From NCBI GenBank assembly GCA_018398585.1, contig JAGTTD010000001.1, forward strand, positions 24,807,438 to 24,871,437: a DNA stretch of 64,000 nt, written 5' to 3'. Below the pieces are notes generated by a model that made no database searches, had not been told where the DNA came from, and saw only the letters and a program-made list of their open reading frames with translations. Position 1 is the first letter of the stretch, and each line of letters opens with the position of its first letter. This DNA is from Simmondsia chinensis. Its lineage: Eukaryota > Streptophyta > Magnoliopsida > Caryophyllales > Simmondsiaceae. The translations under genes and the position numbers were made by a program. Positions 10,961 through 21,604 of the stretch are shown here, one piece after another.

Positions 10961-11559
10961 GATGTGAGCTAAGTCATGTGTGGGCCCCACACCTTAAAAA
11001 ACAGAAAAACAAAAAAAAAAACAAAAAAGAACCATGTCAGATATCATGCTGAAGTTAGGAATGCAAATTGCAGTTTAGTATGGACACGGAGCTTGCAACG
11101 GCTTTTTTTTTTTTTTTTTGGGTTATAAATAAGATATATTTTGTCGTGAGAAGTATTAGGCTTTTGCTTCCTCATGCTCGGGGGCACTAAACCTCCTTGT
11201 CCAGACCATTGGCAATTGGCTGGCAATTACGCTCTAATAATCCCCGAAAGGCTAAAGACAAAGAAATCTTGTTTCATGCCTCCCACTGTGGTTGCCAAAG
11301 AGTCATGTTTACTCTATTTTGGTTCAAGCTCTATGTGTGTGATCGACGTAAATGTGAAAACAAAACAAATGTGCAAAAGGGACTCACCACGACTAGGGAA
11401 TGAGCCTAATTACTAACCGCACATCGTTGATCTCATCCACTCACATTTTCGGAGAAAAGGTTGTGATATGTTGGTGTATCTGACTTAGGTTATATCATGA
11501 GTTCTTCTAACGCTTCAATTAAGAAGACTTTGTTAAATTTTTTTGTGAATTTTTTATTT
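10961..11559. other. Unassigned, low-complexity stretch
   Basis: It holds A-rich and T-rich runs (18 T near 11103-11120), a TATA-like TTATAAATAAG near 11123-11134 and short overlapping ORFs at 11174-11416 with no recognisable motif. It could be the downstream part of the copia LTR or a separate repeat. I see no supportable gene. Confidence 0.4.
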
Positions 11560-12697
11560 GTATTTATTACAGAATATTAAAAGGGTATGGACCTAAATCA
11601 AGTAGCAACCACAGTGATGGAGCAGGGCCCGCAGACACCTTTCCTACTACACTTAAAAGTTAGGAATTACGTTGGAGACAAACCCAAGAGCTCAGCAATC
11701 CACTTACAGGCCTGAGTTAAATCAAGCCTGGCACCCTTGATTGATAATAACTCGAATGAGTTTAGGTCTAACAAGATTAAGATGGAACAAACCGTATTCA
11801 GGCCACTAGGCTAGGACCAATGCAATCAAGAGACAAGCCTTCACCGTCAGAGTCCTATCAACGATGTTAACCTAAGTTCACCTGACTTACCCTGCAGTGA
11901 TAGTAGTATTAAGACTAATGCAATCAAGGGACAAACATCGGCCATCAAAGCCTTAAGCTAAAGCCTCAAATCTCAACTTACCGATTTGTGGGAACAAATA
12001 AAACTTGGAAAATCATACCTAAAGCCCGAGAATTGTTTTACTATGAAGATAAGTACAACAAAGATCTACATTACGCTATGCCTAGCTAAGTTACGTTACT
12101 CCTAAGAAAAAAGTTCAAGTGTGCTGTAAAAGAAAACTTAGAAAAGTTTTGTAATGAATGTATGTACTACTTTGGATTGACGTAAAGTCCATTATTTATA
12201 GCAAACAATAAATAATGGCTGCTCCTTCTTCCCCGACAACTCCTCCCATGTTTTGCCACTTAGCGCTCTTCAACGGGCACAAATCTTCAATGAACATGCC
12301 TTGAATTCAATATTGGAGGGAAATCCTTGGTTCCCACGTCCGAATTCTTAGTGGAAGTCCCTTCCAAAAGCCCCACATTCTCCTGGATTAAGCTTAATGC
12401 CCAAGTAACCACAATTGTGCTCCAAATAATTGCCTCGAGCCTAAGAACCACCTGTCTTGCAGCCTTCCTGATAACCCCTCGAGCTCGAGCTCACTTGACC
12501 CCTTAGACCATCTCCAGCCTCAAGTGGCTAATCCCCTTGTCAAGGGCAATTACCTTTTCAAAATGTTGGGCTCGAGATCATGTTATCATAGGACTTAAAG
12601 GCACCACAACCCTCAAGAAGACCTTCACATGCTAACCACTTCCCACTTTATCCAAAATGGCATCGTCCTAACTCCATCGAAATTAGGGTGTAAATAA
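11560..12697 (-). mobile_element. Putative Tat-type LTR (3' LTR of the large element)
   Basis: On the minus strand it follows a polypurine tract (CTAAAGGGGGCA) and opens near TTTACACCCTAATTTCGATG, the pattern of plant Tat/Ogre LTR starts. A minus-strand TATA box, TATAAATA, lies at 12193-12200. No long ORF is present. Left boundary and terminal CA were not found, so coordinates there are approximate. CTCGAG-rich text at 12430-12580 recurs near 37280-37400 and 50210-50240. Confidence 0.45.
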
Positions 12698-12710
12698 ATG
12701 CCCCCTTTAG
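12698..12710 (-). promoter_or_regulatory. Polypurine tract of the Tat-type element
   Basis: Minus strand CTAAAGGGGGCA just upstream of the putative LTR start. It gives the minus-strand orientation shared with the pol remnant at 21605-25854. Confidence 0.5.
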
Positions 12711-13009
12711 CTAGTTGGAAATTTAAATTTACAGAGGGAAAATATTTACCTGATTTGACCTTCAATGGCTATAGGGAGCTCGAGAAACGCTGCACGATGC
12801 TGGCTTTTCCTTCCGGTTTATCTACAAATAGGACAGTTAGGGCTTGAAATTCCCACTTTCTTGCTTTGTTCTCTCTCCTTCGTTGTCCATCACGCGCTTC
12901 TATGAATTATCTCCTTTGTTCTTAAGTCACTAAATTCTTGACTCAACCTATTTTCCTACTTCGCTTCCTTCTTGTTAATTAATGACACAAATCCCATTTT
13001 CCATTTCTG

Positions 13010-13036
13010 CCCCCCCCCCCCCCCCCCCCCCCCCCC
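13010..13036 (+). repeat. Poly-C tract (27 C)
   Basis: Uninterrupted C run followed by GGGC, in the leader of the PMD-like reading region. It is one of several long C/G homopolymers in the window. Confidence 0.9.
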
Positions 13037-13114
13037 GGGCAAACAATCCCATTGAGAAACTCACATGCTTTCTGCAGTTAAACCCTTTGATAATCCCTGA
13101 CATTTTTCAGAGCT

Positions 13115-15780
13115 AAACTAATCTCAATGTTATCAAAGTGGATCTTTCTTCGTTGCTGGAGGATGATTCTTCATTAAACCTGCCATTTCGTGTCCTAGGG
13201 CTAATATTTGACCCATCCCACGATGTTTCCAATCTTAAGAGATTGTTTCCAGACACTGATGAATCTCCTCTTCTTCGTGCAGTCTCTTCAGGTCATTCTT
13301 GGGGAGGAAGGCACATTTGTAAGGAAGCGGTGCCCTTTAAAGAATGGACATTTCTAGCCAAGTGATGCCTTGAATGGGTAGATGGATTGATGGTGACCTA
13401 TGGCAAAAAATGGAAGCAATTACGCATCTAAGAAATCATTTGGCTTCCTACCATCGCCTTCAGGTATGCTTTTCCCATTGTAACAGCACTAACTTGCTGT
13501 TGGAATACCAGTTATAACACTTTTGTCCCTAGGGAACGATCATATGACCAATGCCTAGGCCAACAGATGTCCCCTTAAGACATGCAAGGGACACAATGCA
13601 CTCCCTTCAAGAGAAGGAATCTTAGTCCTGAATGGTTTAGAAAACTGGACCTTCATGATGATGTCTCAGTAGACGTCAACTCCTAAATCAGGCAAGCCAT
13701 CTTATGCCCCCAAGATTTGCACTTTTATCACTAGGCTCAAGTTAATGTAGAGACGTATAGGCCTAGGTTGTTTGCCAGGAAATTTGGTATGGTCCAAGAT
13801 GAGCTTTTTCCAAGCCTAGGGACCAAGAACATCTGATGGGCCAAGAGAACTTCTCTTCATTCTGCCCAGCTTCTAGAGCATCATGCTCTAAACTAAGAAG
13901 TCAGATCCCTTTATGGGTGCCTTGTGGCTTGTAGGTATATTCCATGTGCTACGCCACGTTTGTCAGCTTGGTACCAAGCCTATTGGTCCTTCTTGGAGGC
14001 CAGAGGTGACAAGCAATATTGTATTCCTTTGTCTGAACTTCTAGGTCCCAACTCAAGGAGAAGCTAGCCAATCAACATCAAGCCAACCTTGTATAAGGCA
14101 CAATCAGGTAAGTAATCACTTTTAAAGTATGCTTCAGTCTTTTGGTGGTTTGAATCAAAGATGGATCTTTATTCGTTTCTTTTATAGCAACTGTCCAGGC
14201 AACCCCCAAGAGTGCTAAGACTAGGAGCTTTACTCAAATGCCGCAAATGGAGTCCCGTCCAGGAACCTATTCATCTGCACTCAAGGTTAGTGGCTCATGA
14301 AAGAGGAAGAATGATGCTACTTCTCTAAGTTTCCCTACCACCGAAGAAGAAGAAGAAGAAGAAGAAGAAGAAGAAGAAGAAGAAGAAGAAGAAGAAGAGG
14401 AGGAGGAGGAGGAGGAGGAGGATGAGGAAGAAGAAGAAGAAGAAGAGATACCCGTCTCGCAATTAGTGAGAAAAGAAGAGCTGCACACTCAGTATTAGAG
14501 GTATTGGGCTTTCTCCAATGGTGCTCTTGTTTATCTCCATTAGGGAAGCTTCTAAAATAACCTTTTACAGCCATAAGAAGAGCCAGCTCCATATATTATG
14601 GTGATACCAGACTCTCCATCTCGAGAGACTGCACCAGAGCCCTATCAAGACACTGAATCATTAAGTTAGGGTATTGAAGAAGAAGGTCATATGGTTGCCT
14701 CAGTTATGGAGCCAATCACAAGTCACTCCCATGAAGAGGTTTCATTTCTAACTATCTTGAGCCAAAGTCTTATGTAAGCTCCCTTTTTACACTTAAGAGG
14801 CCCAATTTCTTCTAAAGAGACTGCTTAAGGTAAAGGCCTATGTGGTTTCCCAATCCTTAATGTTTCAAAGCATATTTGGTTCTAACATGTACGCCTTTTT
14901 TTTTCAGAAGTCTCTCTCGAGGAAGGTGTATCTGTAGCTGAAGAGCTAGCACCAGTCCCAATAGTTGAGACACCTATTGAAATTTCAAGGACGAATGCAC
15001 CATCGAAAACTCCCTTGGCCGTAATGCCAATAAAGGCTCCTTCTTTGCTTCCATTGAATTCCATTGAGGTAAAAAGCTTTTGTTTCAACCTTGGTTGGCT
15101 GTTTTCCAATGTCAAAATCTATCCTAACTCCTTTGTTGATATGCTTTTCTAGGTTACTCCTTCCAGAGCCATTCCTTCCTCAAGGATAGGGGAAATTTTT
15201 TTTCCTCTAGAGTGGTTTGGAGCGATTGGTAGATTGGCTTTCCAACGACTCGACCAAGAATCTCCCAAACTCCAATCACTTAGAGAAATCACACATATCC
15301 TTGTTTTAACCCTGGCTAAGGAGGTCATTTTTCAGGAAGTCATTTCTTTGGTAAGATCCCTGAAAGAAGATCCAAAGGTGGCTCATTCTCTTGCTAAGGA
15401 ACTTGAGGCCCTTGAAGAGGTATCCTAGAAGTCCCAGCCCTTCTAAAGAGAAAAGGGCATTGCCAAGATGCTATTAGAAACCTTGGGCATTCAAATAACC
15501 TAGGTGGCCTGTAGCTATTATTTAAAGAGCTCCAAGCAGCATGAAGGATCTAGGACCATCAAGCTCAAGGGATTAGAAGTCTGGAAGACAAGATCCATCA
15601 TCTAGAGGAGAGGCTGATTCATCTTTTGATACAACTAACCAACCAACTATTTTCATTAGAAGTCCTTTCACTTGATCATGAACTGAATGACACAACCAAC
15701 CAACTATTTTCAATTAACGAATCCCTAGTAAGGATTAGGACTCAACTCTTTTGATATTTTTAGTCCCTGTAAAGATATTT
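13115..15780 (+). pseudogene. Plant mobile domain (PMD)-like gene remnant
   Basis: Plus-strand translation gives PMD-like segments in order: FLAKCLEWVDGLMVTYGKKW (read across a TGA near 13363), ...IIWLPTIAFR, then after a probable intron or gap VETYRPRLFARKFGM near 13750, and RLSAWYQAYWSFLE near 13955. These resemble the core of PMD proteins (MAIN/MAIL1-like and TE-borne PMDs). Downstream are a poly-Glu tract from a GAA/GAG repeat (14343-14446), a Ser/Pro-rich linker (14900-15110) and a helical region (15234-15428: FQRLDQESPKLQSLREITH). Stops are frequent and splice sites unclear. It lies antisense to the gypsy pol of 21605-25854 and between that pol and its polypurine tract, the place where some Tat-lineage elements carry an extra antisense ORF. 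The PMD assignment is by pattern only. Confidence 0.55.
14343..14446 (+). repeat. GAA/GAG microsatellite coding poly-Glu
   Basis: (GAA)~18, then (GAG)~8, then GAT and (GAA)n. In the PMD-like frame it gives an uninterrupted Glu/Asp stretch of about 34 residues. Minus-strand poly-Ser and poly-Leu ORFs here are shadows. Confidence 0.9.
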
Positions 15781-15803
15781 TGGTTGTACAAGTTACTGGT
15801 AAT

Positions 15804-17002
15804 TGATTGCTTGGTGTATTGCTGAGCAAGTGCACTAAGTCGTATAGAGTAATATAGAATGAGTAAAGCATCATTCCACTAGGATTGTTATTGAATGAGT
15901 AACAAAATTAGTAGTTTTAGCACTATTTGAAAGATTGAAATTTTTGTTATTGAAATGAAACAAACAAAATGAAAAGAACTAAATCAGGTTACTGGTTTTT
16001 GGAAAGTTTTCTGATGTTTATAATTTAATAAAGCACACAAATTTCGTTAATCTGTCTCTAGCATTCGCTTAATTTGTGGCATTATCACTTTAGCATTAAT
16101 CATAAATCTCTTCTTGGACTCATTATGAATCATTATAGGCTTTGAATGGTGATCAAGATTTCAAAATTGTTGAAGAACAATGGTAAACACTCAAACAGCA
16201 GAATAAACAAACTTTGAATACATTAAATTAGAAAAGATCGCATGCTACAAATTAGGCTACATTGTAGTCTTTGGAAGACAAAATTAGTTTATGGTATACA
16301 TAATATAAAGAAAAACTAAGACAAAATCAATGGACTTAAAGAAGAAAAGGATAGAAAAGAACTTGAAAATATGAAATTAGAAATAAAACTTTCCTTCTTT
16401 CCTTCCTTCTCCTATGGTTTTCCTAAGCTTCCTACTACTTTTGTTTTTTTGTTTTTTTTTTTTTTTTTTGTGGATGAATTCATGCTAAAAGACTTCTCAA
16501 ACACTCTTATTTATAGTGTTTGAGGTTGCAAATTCAAAAAATAAAAAAAATACATAAGCTTTGCTCCCATTTGTTCTTCTTGCCACCTATGTTCAGCTTT
16601 TTTAATCAACTTGCTGATTTCTTCAGTTTTTTCTCCATTCGCTACCCATATTTAGTTTTTACATCATCTTGAGCATGTTCTTGCAGTGTACAAGAAGTTC
16701 ATGCATTTGATTTGTCCATTTTTTCGCCCAAATTGTACAAGTTTGTTGTTCATCCTTGGTTTAGCATGTAGATTGATGCGTTTAGCCCATTTTTTGCTTT
16801 TGTTTGATGTATCTTGCATTCACTTGTTAATATTGATGGTAAAACTTAGCAAGAATTAGCATAAAATAAGTGTTTTTGCAAGGAAATAATGATAGGTGCA
16901 AAAATGAGCAAAAGAGAGCAAAAGCGAAAAAGGTTTGATGCAAAACGGTTTGAAAATGAACCTAAATGATATGAATAATTACATACTAAATTAGGCCTAT
17001 CA
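15804..17002 (-). mobile_element. 3' LTR of copy B
   Basis: 1199 bp; minus-strand start TGATAGGCCTAATTTAGTAT (17002) and end CAAGCAATCA (15804). It aligns with the 5' LTR at 20144-21396 with many substitutions and indels, so the insertion is old. A T-rich tract lies at 16441-16470. Confidence 0.8.
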
Positions 17003-17016
17003 AAACCCCCAAGCTT
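17003..17016 (-). promoter_or_regulatory. Polypurine tract of copy B
   Basis: Minus strand AGCTTGGGGGTTT directly precedes the 3' LTR start. Confidence 0.65.
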
Positions 17017-18513
17017 AAATCTTGCTCATCCTCGAGCAAGGCTATATATTAAAGAGTAGGATCTCATGCTTTTTAAGAATTTTAACACAATTCAAAGCAA
17101 GACTACTTTTATTGGAAAAGAATGACCAAGGTTCGATGTTTAAGGTTCTAAAGGCAAAACAATCTTTCTAAGGAAAAAACTGCCAATCACCTAGGTAACC
17201 GTATTCAACAGTCGGCTAAGCAAATTAAGTTTATCCATTTTTTTCTAAAATCAAGACATTTAAACCAAATATATTACAAAAATCATGCCATTCATAACAA
17301 AACTTTTAACGTATTGGCCAAGACTAAAAGTCATTCACAAAATATTCTCCCCTTTTTTATATAATATTTATGAGGGACTGATCTATCCCAGTCAATCCCG
17401 GTTCATGAGTATATCTCCAATGTGAATCAAACTTCTAACCCCTGGGCAATGACCTCATGGGTAAGAGATGCCACCATTGACATGCCCTCAATATGACCGC
17501 GTGAGTATATCTTGAGTGAGAATTGAGCTCCTGACCCCTGGGCGATGATCGCATGGGTAAGAGACGCCACCACTGAGATGCCCTCATTATGACTGCATGA
17601 GTATATCTTCAGCGAGAAACGAACTCCTGACCCTCGGACGGTGACCGCATGGGTAAGAGAAGCCACCACTTAGACGCCCTCATGTTGAGCATCATATATC
17701 TTGAAATGTTTATATGGGATAGCGATGCTAGAGATGCTTCCATCATTTTCTCTATCTCGTTTTTTCATATTTTTCTTTAGACTTAGGCATAACTCTTCAA
17801 AGTCTATTATGCAAATGATAATCTTAATGTAATCCATTCAAATTTAAGCATCTTTTATTCAGAAAAAAGGTAAAAAAGCCATGCTAACTAGTGAACTCAA
17901 ACACCGCGATTTTATCAAGATAGTGCCTTAGAATAGATCATGCTTTGCATTTAGAACACAAAAACAATTGATTATTATGTTATTCAAACCTAATTAAAGT
18001 AAACGAGCTAAAAAGAGTAGAAAAATTGCCTAAAAAGCATGATGATAAGTTCTTTCATTCTTTTTTATATGAAAACTTTTTGAAAGATTAATGATAAAAA
18101 CTATAGAAAACAGACAATATTATTGTTGGCCGACACTATTTACATCCCCATACAAAGGCTCCGAACTCTGGGAGGCATTAAAACCAACTCTAAAAGATAA
18201 AATAGGATTGACAAGAAAAACTTTTAAAAAAATTTGTTCAAAATTTAAAAAGAGTGTGACAAAATGTCTCTCTCACCCTCAAACTTAAAAACTAACATTG
18301 TCCTTAATGTTAATAGAAATACAAGAAACGAAGCAGTAGGATAGAGATACTTCCCAAGTTTGAGGATTGCATTTTGATGGTGAATATTTGTCATCAGGGT
18401 ACCCTCAAACTTGTTTCAAAAAGTGTACAAAATATTAGAAAATAATAAAAATTAAAGGAAATTAAAAGAAATGAAGTAAGAAAGGAAAACTTGGGTTGCC
18501 TTTCAAGAAGCTC
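17017..18513 (-). other. 3' untranslated region of copy B
   Basis: Non-coding. It contains CTCATCCTCGAGCAAGGC near 17024 (the plus-strand mirror of the Athila TCGAGGATGAGC motif), the 96-bp repeat at 17405-17690 and AAACTTG/TTTGAGGATTGC blocks near 18355 that match copy A at 7690-7850. Confidence 0.6.
17405..17690. repeat. Three ~96-bp direct repeats
   Basis: Units begin (A/G)TGAGTATATCT at about 17405, 17502 and 17598. Each contains TGACCCCTGGGC- and GCATGGGTAAGAGA-like blocks and CCACCA, ending GCCCTCAT. The text resembles a degraded antisense tRNA-like segment (GAACTCCTGACC), but no complete tRNA can be folded by eye. Confidence 0.75.
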
Positions 18514-19472
18514 CTAAGCTATAGTCGTTAGCTTCAGTTTTTTATGATGTTCTATCCTGTATGATGAAGGATAATGTGAGTCACCTCCATCCACCCTCAA
18601 TGACCATTTTCTTCCATGGATCTTCTTTGTACCCTTCTTTACACAACCACCTCCACCTTCTTTAATCATTGGATCCTTGAGCTTAATGTGCAACAACTTG
18701 AATTTCCCTTTCCGATCTTTTCTGCATTTTTTCATACAGTCATCCTTAGCTCCGAAAACCTCTAACTTCATTAGACTAGCTTGACACTCTATTTCGATCA
18801 TTGGTGGTGGTGCTTCGGTCAAGATGGGTTTGATCATTGGTGGCAATGAGTCGATCAAGTGAGTTATGTCGCATTGAGGTGGTTCTTCTAATGTGTCCAC
18901 ATCCCTCAATGCTATGACGTTAATTTATTCCCCCGGGTTGGTGATGGTATAGAAAAGTAAGGAATCTTTGGACCTCTCAGAAAGTTCCTCTAATTTAGGC
19001 CTTGCTTGAGTTTCTATAGGCCTAGTTTCTTGAGTAAACTTTCTACTTTCATGCATGAACTCCATAAACATCTCTTCTAAGTCATAATTCTCTTCTTGAG
19101 GTGGTTGAATGGGTGACCAAGGTACTTCATGATTGTTCTAAGAAAAGTTAGAAGGGTTCATCCATCCTTGACTGTAGGTGCTAGAGTAAGGGTTGTAATG
19201 GGCTTGTTGATAATTTGACATGTAGTAATACTATTCAAAACCCAATGAGGAAAAACTGTTGCCCACTTGGCACTCCGTACCAACGTGGTTACCTGCACAA
19301 AATTCACATCTAGAAGTATAAAAACTTTGACACTTATGTTATCCATTTGTTTTTGAATTAGTGAGAGTTGAGCAAATAACACATTAATTTCATGAATTCC
19401 CAGTGGTGTTCTTAGTACAGCTTGATATTGAGGTCTCATATAGTTGTTACTAGCCATCCCCTTTAGCCACAT
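18514..19472 (-). pseudogene. Gag-like ORF remnant of copy B
   Basis: Minus-strand homologue of 6613-7565. It starts MWLKGMASNNYMRPQYQ (19472), shows the zinc-knuckle-like CAGNHVGTECQVGN near 19265-19305 after a frameshift near 19320, then YNPYSSTYSQGWMNPS. It ends in a 131-codon open segment (18514-18909) with KKCRKDRKGKFKLLHIKLK and KKIHGRKWSLRVDGG. The C-terminal block is more conserved between copies than the surrounding DNA, suggesting the gag-only protein was once under selection or that the family spread recently enough to keep it. Protease, RT and integrase are absent. Stops near 18930 and 19230 and the frameshift disable it. Confidence 0.75.
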
Positions 19473-20119
19473 TCTGCGTTAAATTTTTAGAAAAGAAAAA
19501 ATAAACTTAAAAGTGAAAAGAAATAAAAATAATGAGAAAGTACAAAAATACAACACTACAACATAAAACAAAAACCAAATTTTAGGAGGGGGTAGTGATA
19601 TTAATATTTTGAAAAACTGTAAAATACAAATTGAACTTTGAAAAACTTATCTAGATAAATTAAAAACTTAAAATAAGGATAAAATTAATATGAAAACTCA
19701 AAAATACAACAATCTAATACAAAAACCCTTTTTTTTGTTTGGGGAGGGGGGGGGGGGGGGGGGGGGGGGTAGTAACAAGAATGTTTTAATAATATTAAAA
19801 ATAACAATTTTAACAATCAAAATTTGTTCAAATTATAAGTAAAAGAAAGATGAAAATAAAGAGAAAACAAAAAAAAAAAAAAAATAATAAAGGAACACAA
19901 ATCTAACAAAACTTAACAAAAACACAATTTGAAGGGGGGGTTGCAATACAAATTTTACAAGTAAAAAAAATTACTTTACAAATAAAATCAATTGAATGAA
20001 ATAAATAAAAGAAAAAAAAATTTCATCTTCAATTTTAAACAAAATTTACAAGCTTTAACAAAACAACTTTAGATAAATGCTAAAACAGGTTAGTATCAAT
20101 ATTACTCAAATATGGACAA
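19473..20119 (-). other. Leader of copy B
   Basis: AT-rich, non-coding; inverted homologue of 5939-6612. It includes a 24-G run (19746-19769) and the G-rich TTAGGAGGGGGTAGTGATATT near 19581. Confidence 0.6.
19746..19769 (+). repeat. Poly-G tract (24 G)
   Basis: Uninterrupted G on the plus strand, i.e. C on the coding strand of copy B, preceded by GGGGA. It is homologous to the poly-C tract of copy A. Confidence 0.9.
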
Positions 20120-20137
20120 TCCCCGGCAATGGCACCA
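20120..20137 (-). promoter_or_regulatory. Primer binding site, tRNA-Asp type (copy B)
   Basis: Minus strand TGGTGCCATTGCCGGGGA; two transitions from the perfect complement of the tRNA-Asp 3' end. It lies six bases from the LTR end. Confidence 0.8.
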
Positions 20138-20143
20138 AAAACT

Positions 20144-21396
20144 TGACTGCTTGATGTATTGCTTAGCAAGTGTACAAAGTCTTATCAAGTAATATAAAAT
20201 GAGTAGAGTATCGTCCCACGAGGATTATTAGTGAATGAGTAATAAAATTAGTAGTTTCAGCACTATTTGAAAGATTGAAATTTTAGTTTTTGAAATGAAA
20301 TAAACAAAATGAAATGAACTAAACTAGGTTACTAATTTTTAGAAAGTTTTCTGATTTTTCTGATTTATTAAGTTCCAATGCATCCAATTTCATCTCGTTG
20401 CATCAATATGCCATTCTATTCTCGATATTCAGGTTGTTATTACATGTTGATGGTCGAAAACCCTAATTTACTAAATATTCTCTCTTGAACAACATTTAGA
20501 ATGCTCTTTTGCATGTTAACTCATCAATCTCTTGCATGCATTTAAATAAGAAAAGAGTTTTGAAGATCCGTGGTTTTCACTTAAAACCATACAAATCGTG
20601 TTAATCCATCTCTAGTATTCACTTAATTTGTGGTGTTTAGCACTTTAGACTTCATCATAAATCTCCTCTCGGACTCATTATGAATCATTATAGGTTCTGA
20701 ATGGTGATCAAGAATTCAAAACTGTTGAAGAACAATGATAAACACTCAAACAGCACAATAAACAAACTTTGAATACGTTGAATTAGAAAAGAGCGTATAT
20801 TACAACTTAGACTACATCGTAGCCTTAGACAGACAAAATTAGTTCATGATATACATAATATAAAAGAAAACTAAGAAAAAATCTATGAACTTAAAAAAGA
20901 AAAGGATAAAAAAGAACTTGAAAATATGAAATTACAAGCCAAACTTATAGCGTCTCAGGTCACAAATTCAAAAAATAGAAAAATACATAGGCTTTGCTCT
21001 CATTTGTTCTTCTTGCCACTCATGTTCTAGTTTTTTAATCAACTTGCTGATTTCTTCAGTTTTTTCTCCATTTTGCTGCCCAAATTCAGTTCTTACATCA
21101 TCTTAACATGTTCTTGAAGTGTCCAAGAAGTTCTTGCATTTGATTTGTCCATTTTGCCACCCAAATTTGCAATTTGTAACAAATTGTACAAGTTTGTTGT
21201 TCATCCATGCTTTAGCGTGTAGATTGATGTGTTTAGCCCATATTTTCATATTATATTTGATTTATCTAGTATTCACTTGTTAAACCTAGCAAGAATTAGC
21301 ATAAAATGCACATTTTTGTAAGGAAATAACAATAGAAGCAAAAAGGAGCGAAAGCGATAAAAGTTTGATATAAAATATACTAAATTAGACTTATCA
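20144..21396 (-). mobile_element. 5' LTR of copy B
   Basis: 1253 bp; minus-strand start TGATAAGTCTAATTTAGTAT (21396) and end CAAGCAGTCA (20144). It carries the empty SINE target TTTACTAAA (20467-20475). Confidence 0.8.
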
Positions 21397-21604
21397 ATAA
21401 TTTTTCTATATACATAAGCCATGTACTCTTTCAAAGCTAATGAAATACGCATTTTGTTTACTATGTCTATCATAGTGGTATTTCTTTTCTTTTCTTTTCT
21501 TTTTGTCTTAATTTGAGGACATGGGCTTGACCCTTTAGACAATGATTTTGAAACTGAGCCCATGGCTCCGATAATCTATACTATGGACTTCCTTGTTAGA
21601 ATCT
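21397..21604. other. 3' region shared by PMD remnant and Tat pol end
   Basis: Plus-strand continuation of the PMD-like 3' UTR after copy B: joined across B it reads GGTAATTTTTCTATATACAT. AATGAAATACG near 21441 is a possible polyadenylation signal. A TTTTC-rich tract lies at 21482-21505. On the minus strand it lies just after the pol stop. Confidence 0.4.

Larger units (their letters stand above)
15804..21396 (-). mobile_element. Complete non-autonomous Athila-like element, copy B
   Basis: Two LTRs (3' at 15804-17002, 5' at 20144-21396), tRNA-Asp-type PBS, gag-only coding region and polypurine tract in correct order on the minus strand, total 5593 bp. Flanking pentamers GTAAT (15799-15803) and ATAAT (21397-21401) match at four of five bases, consistent with an aged target duplication. 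It interrupts the sequence between the PMD-like coding end and the Tat pol end; the joined flanks read as one AT-rich 3' UTR. Confidence 0.8.

Noticed and set aside
11174..11416. Two overlapping ORFs of 80 and 68 codons
   Set aside because: Two frames are open over the same DNA, with no motif and no context for a gene.
14267..14592. Minus-strand poly-Ser and poly-Leu/Pro ORFs
   Set aside because: They are only alternative readings of the GAA/GAG repeat; the plus-strand frame has flanking coding-like context.
17427..17669. Minus-strand 80-codon ORF with internal repeats
   Set aside because: It is the translation of three 96-bp direct repeats in an element UTR.
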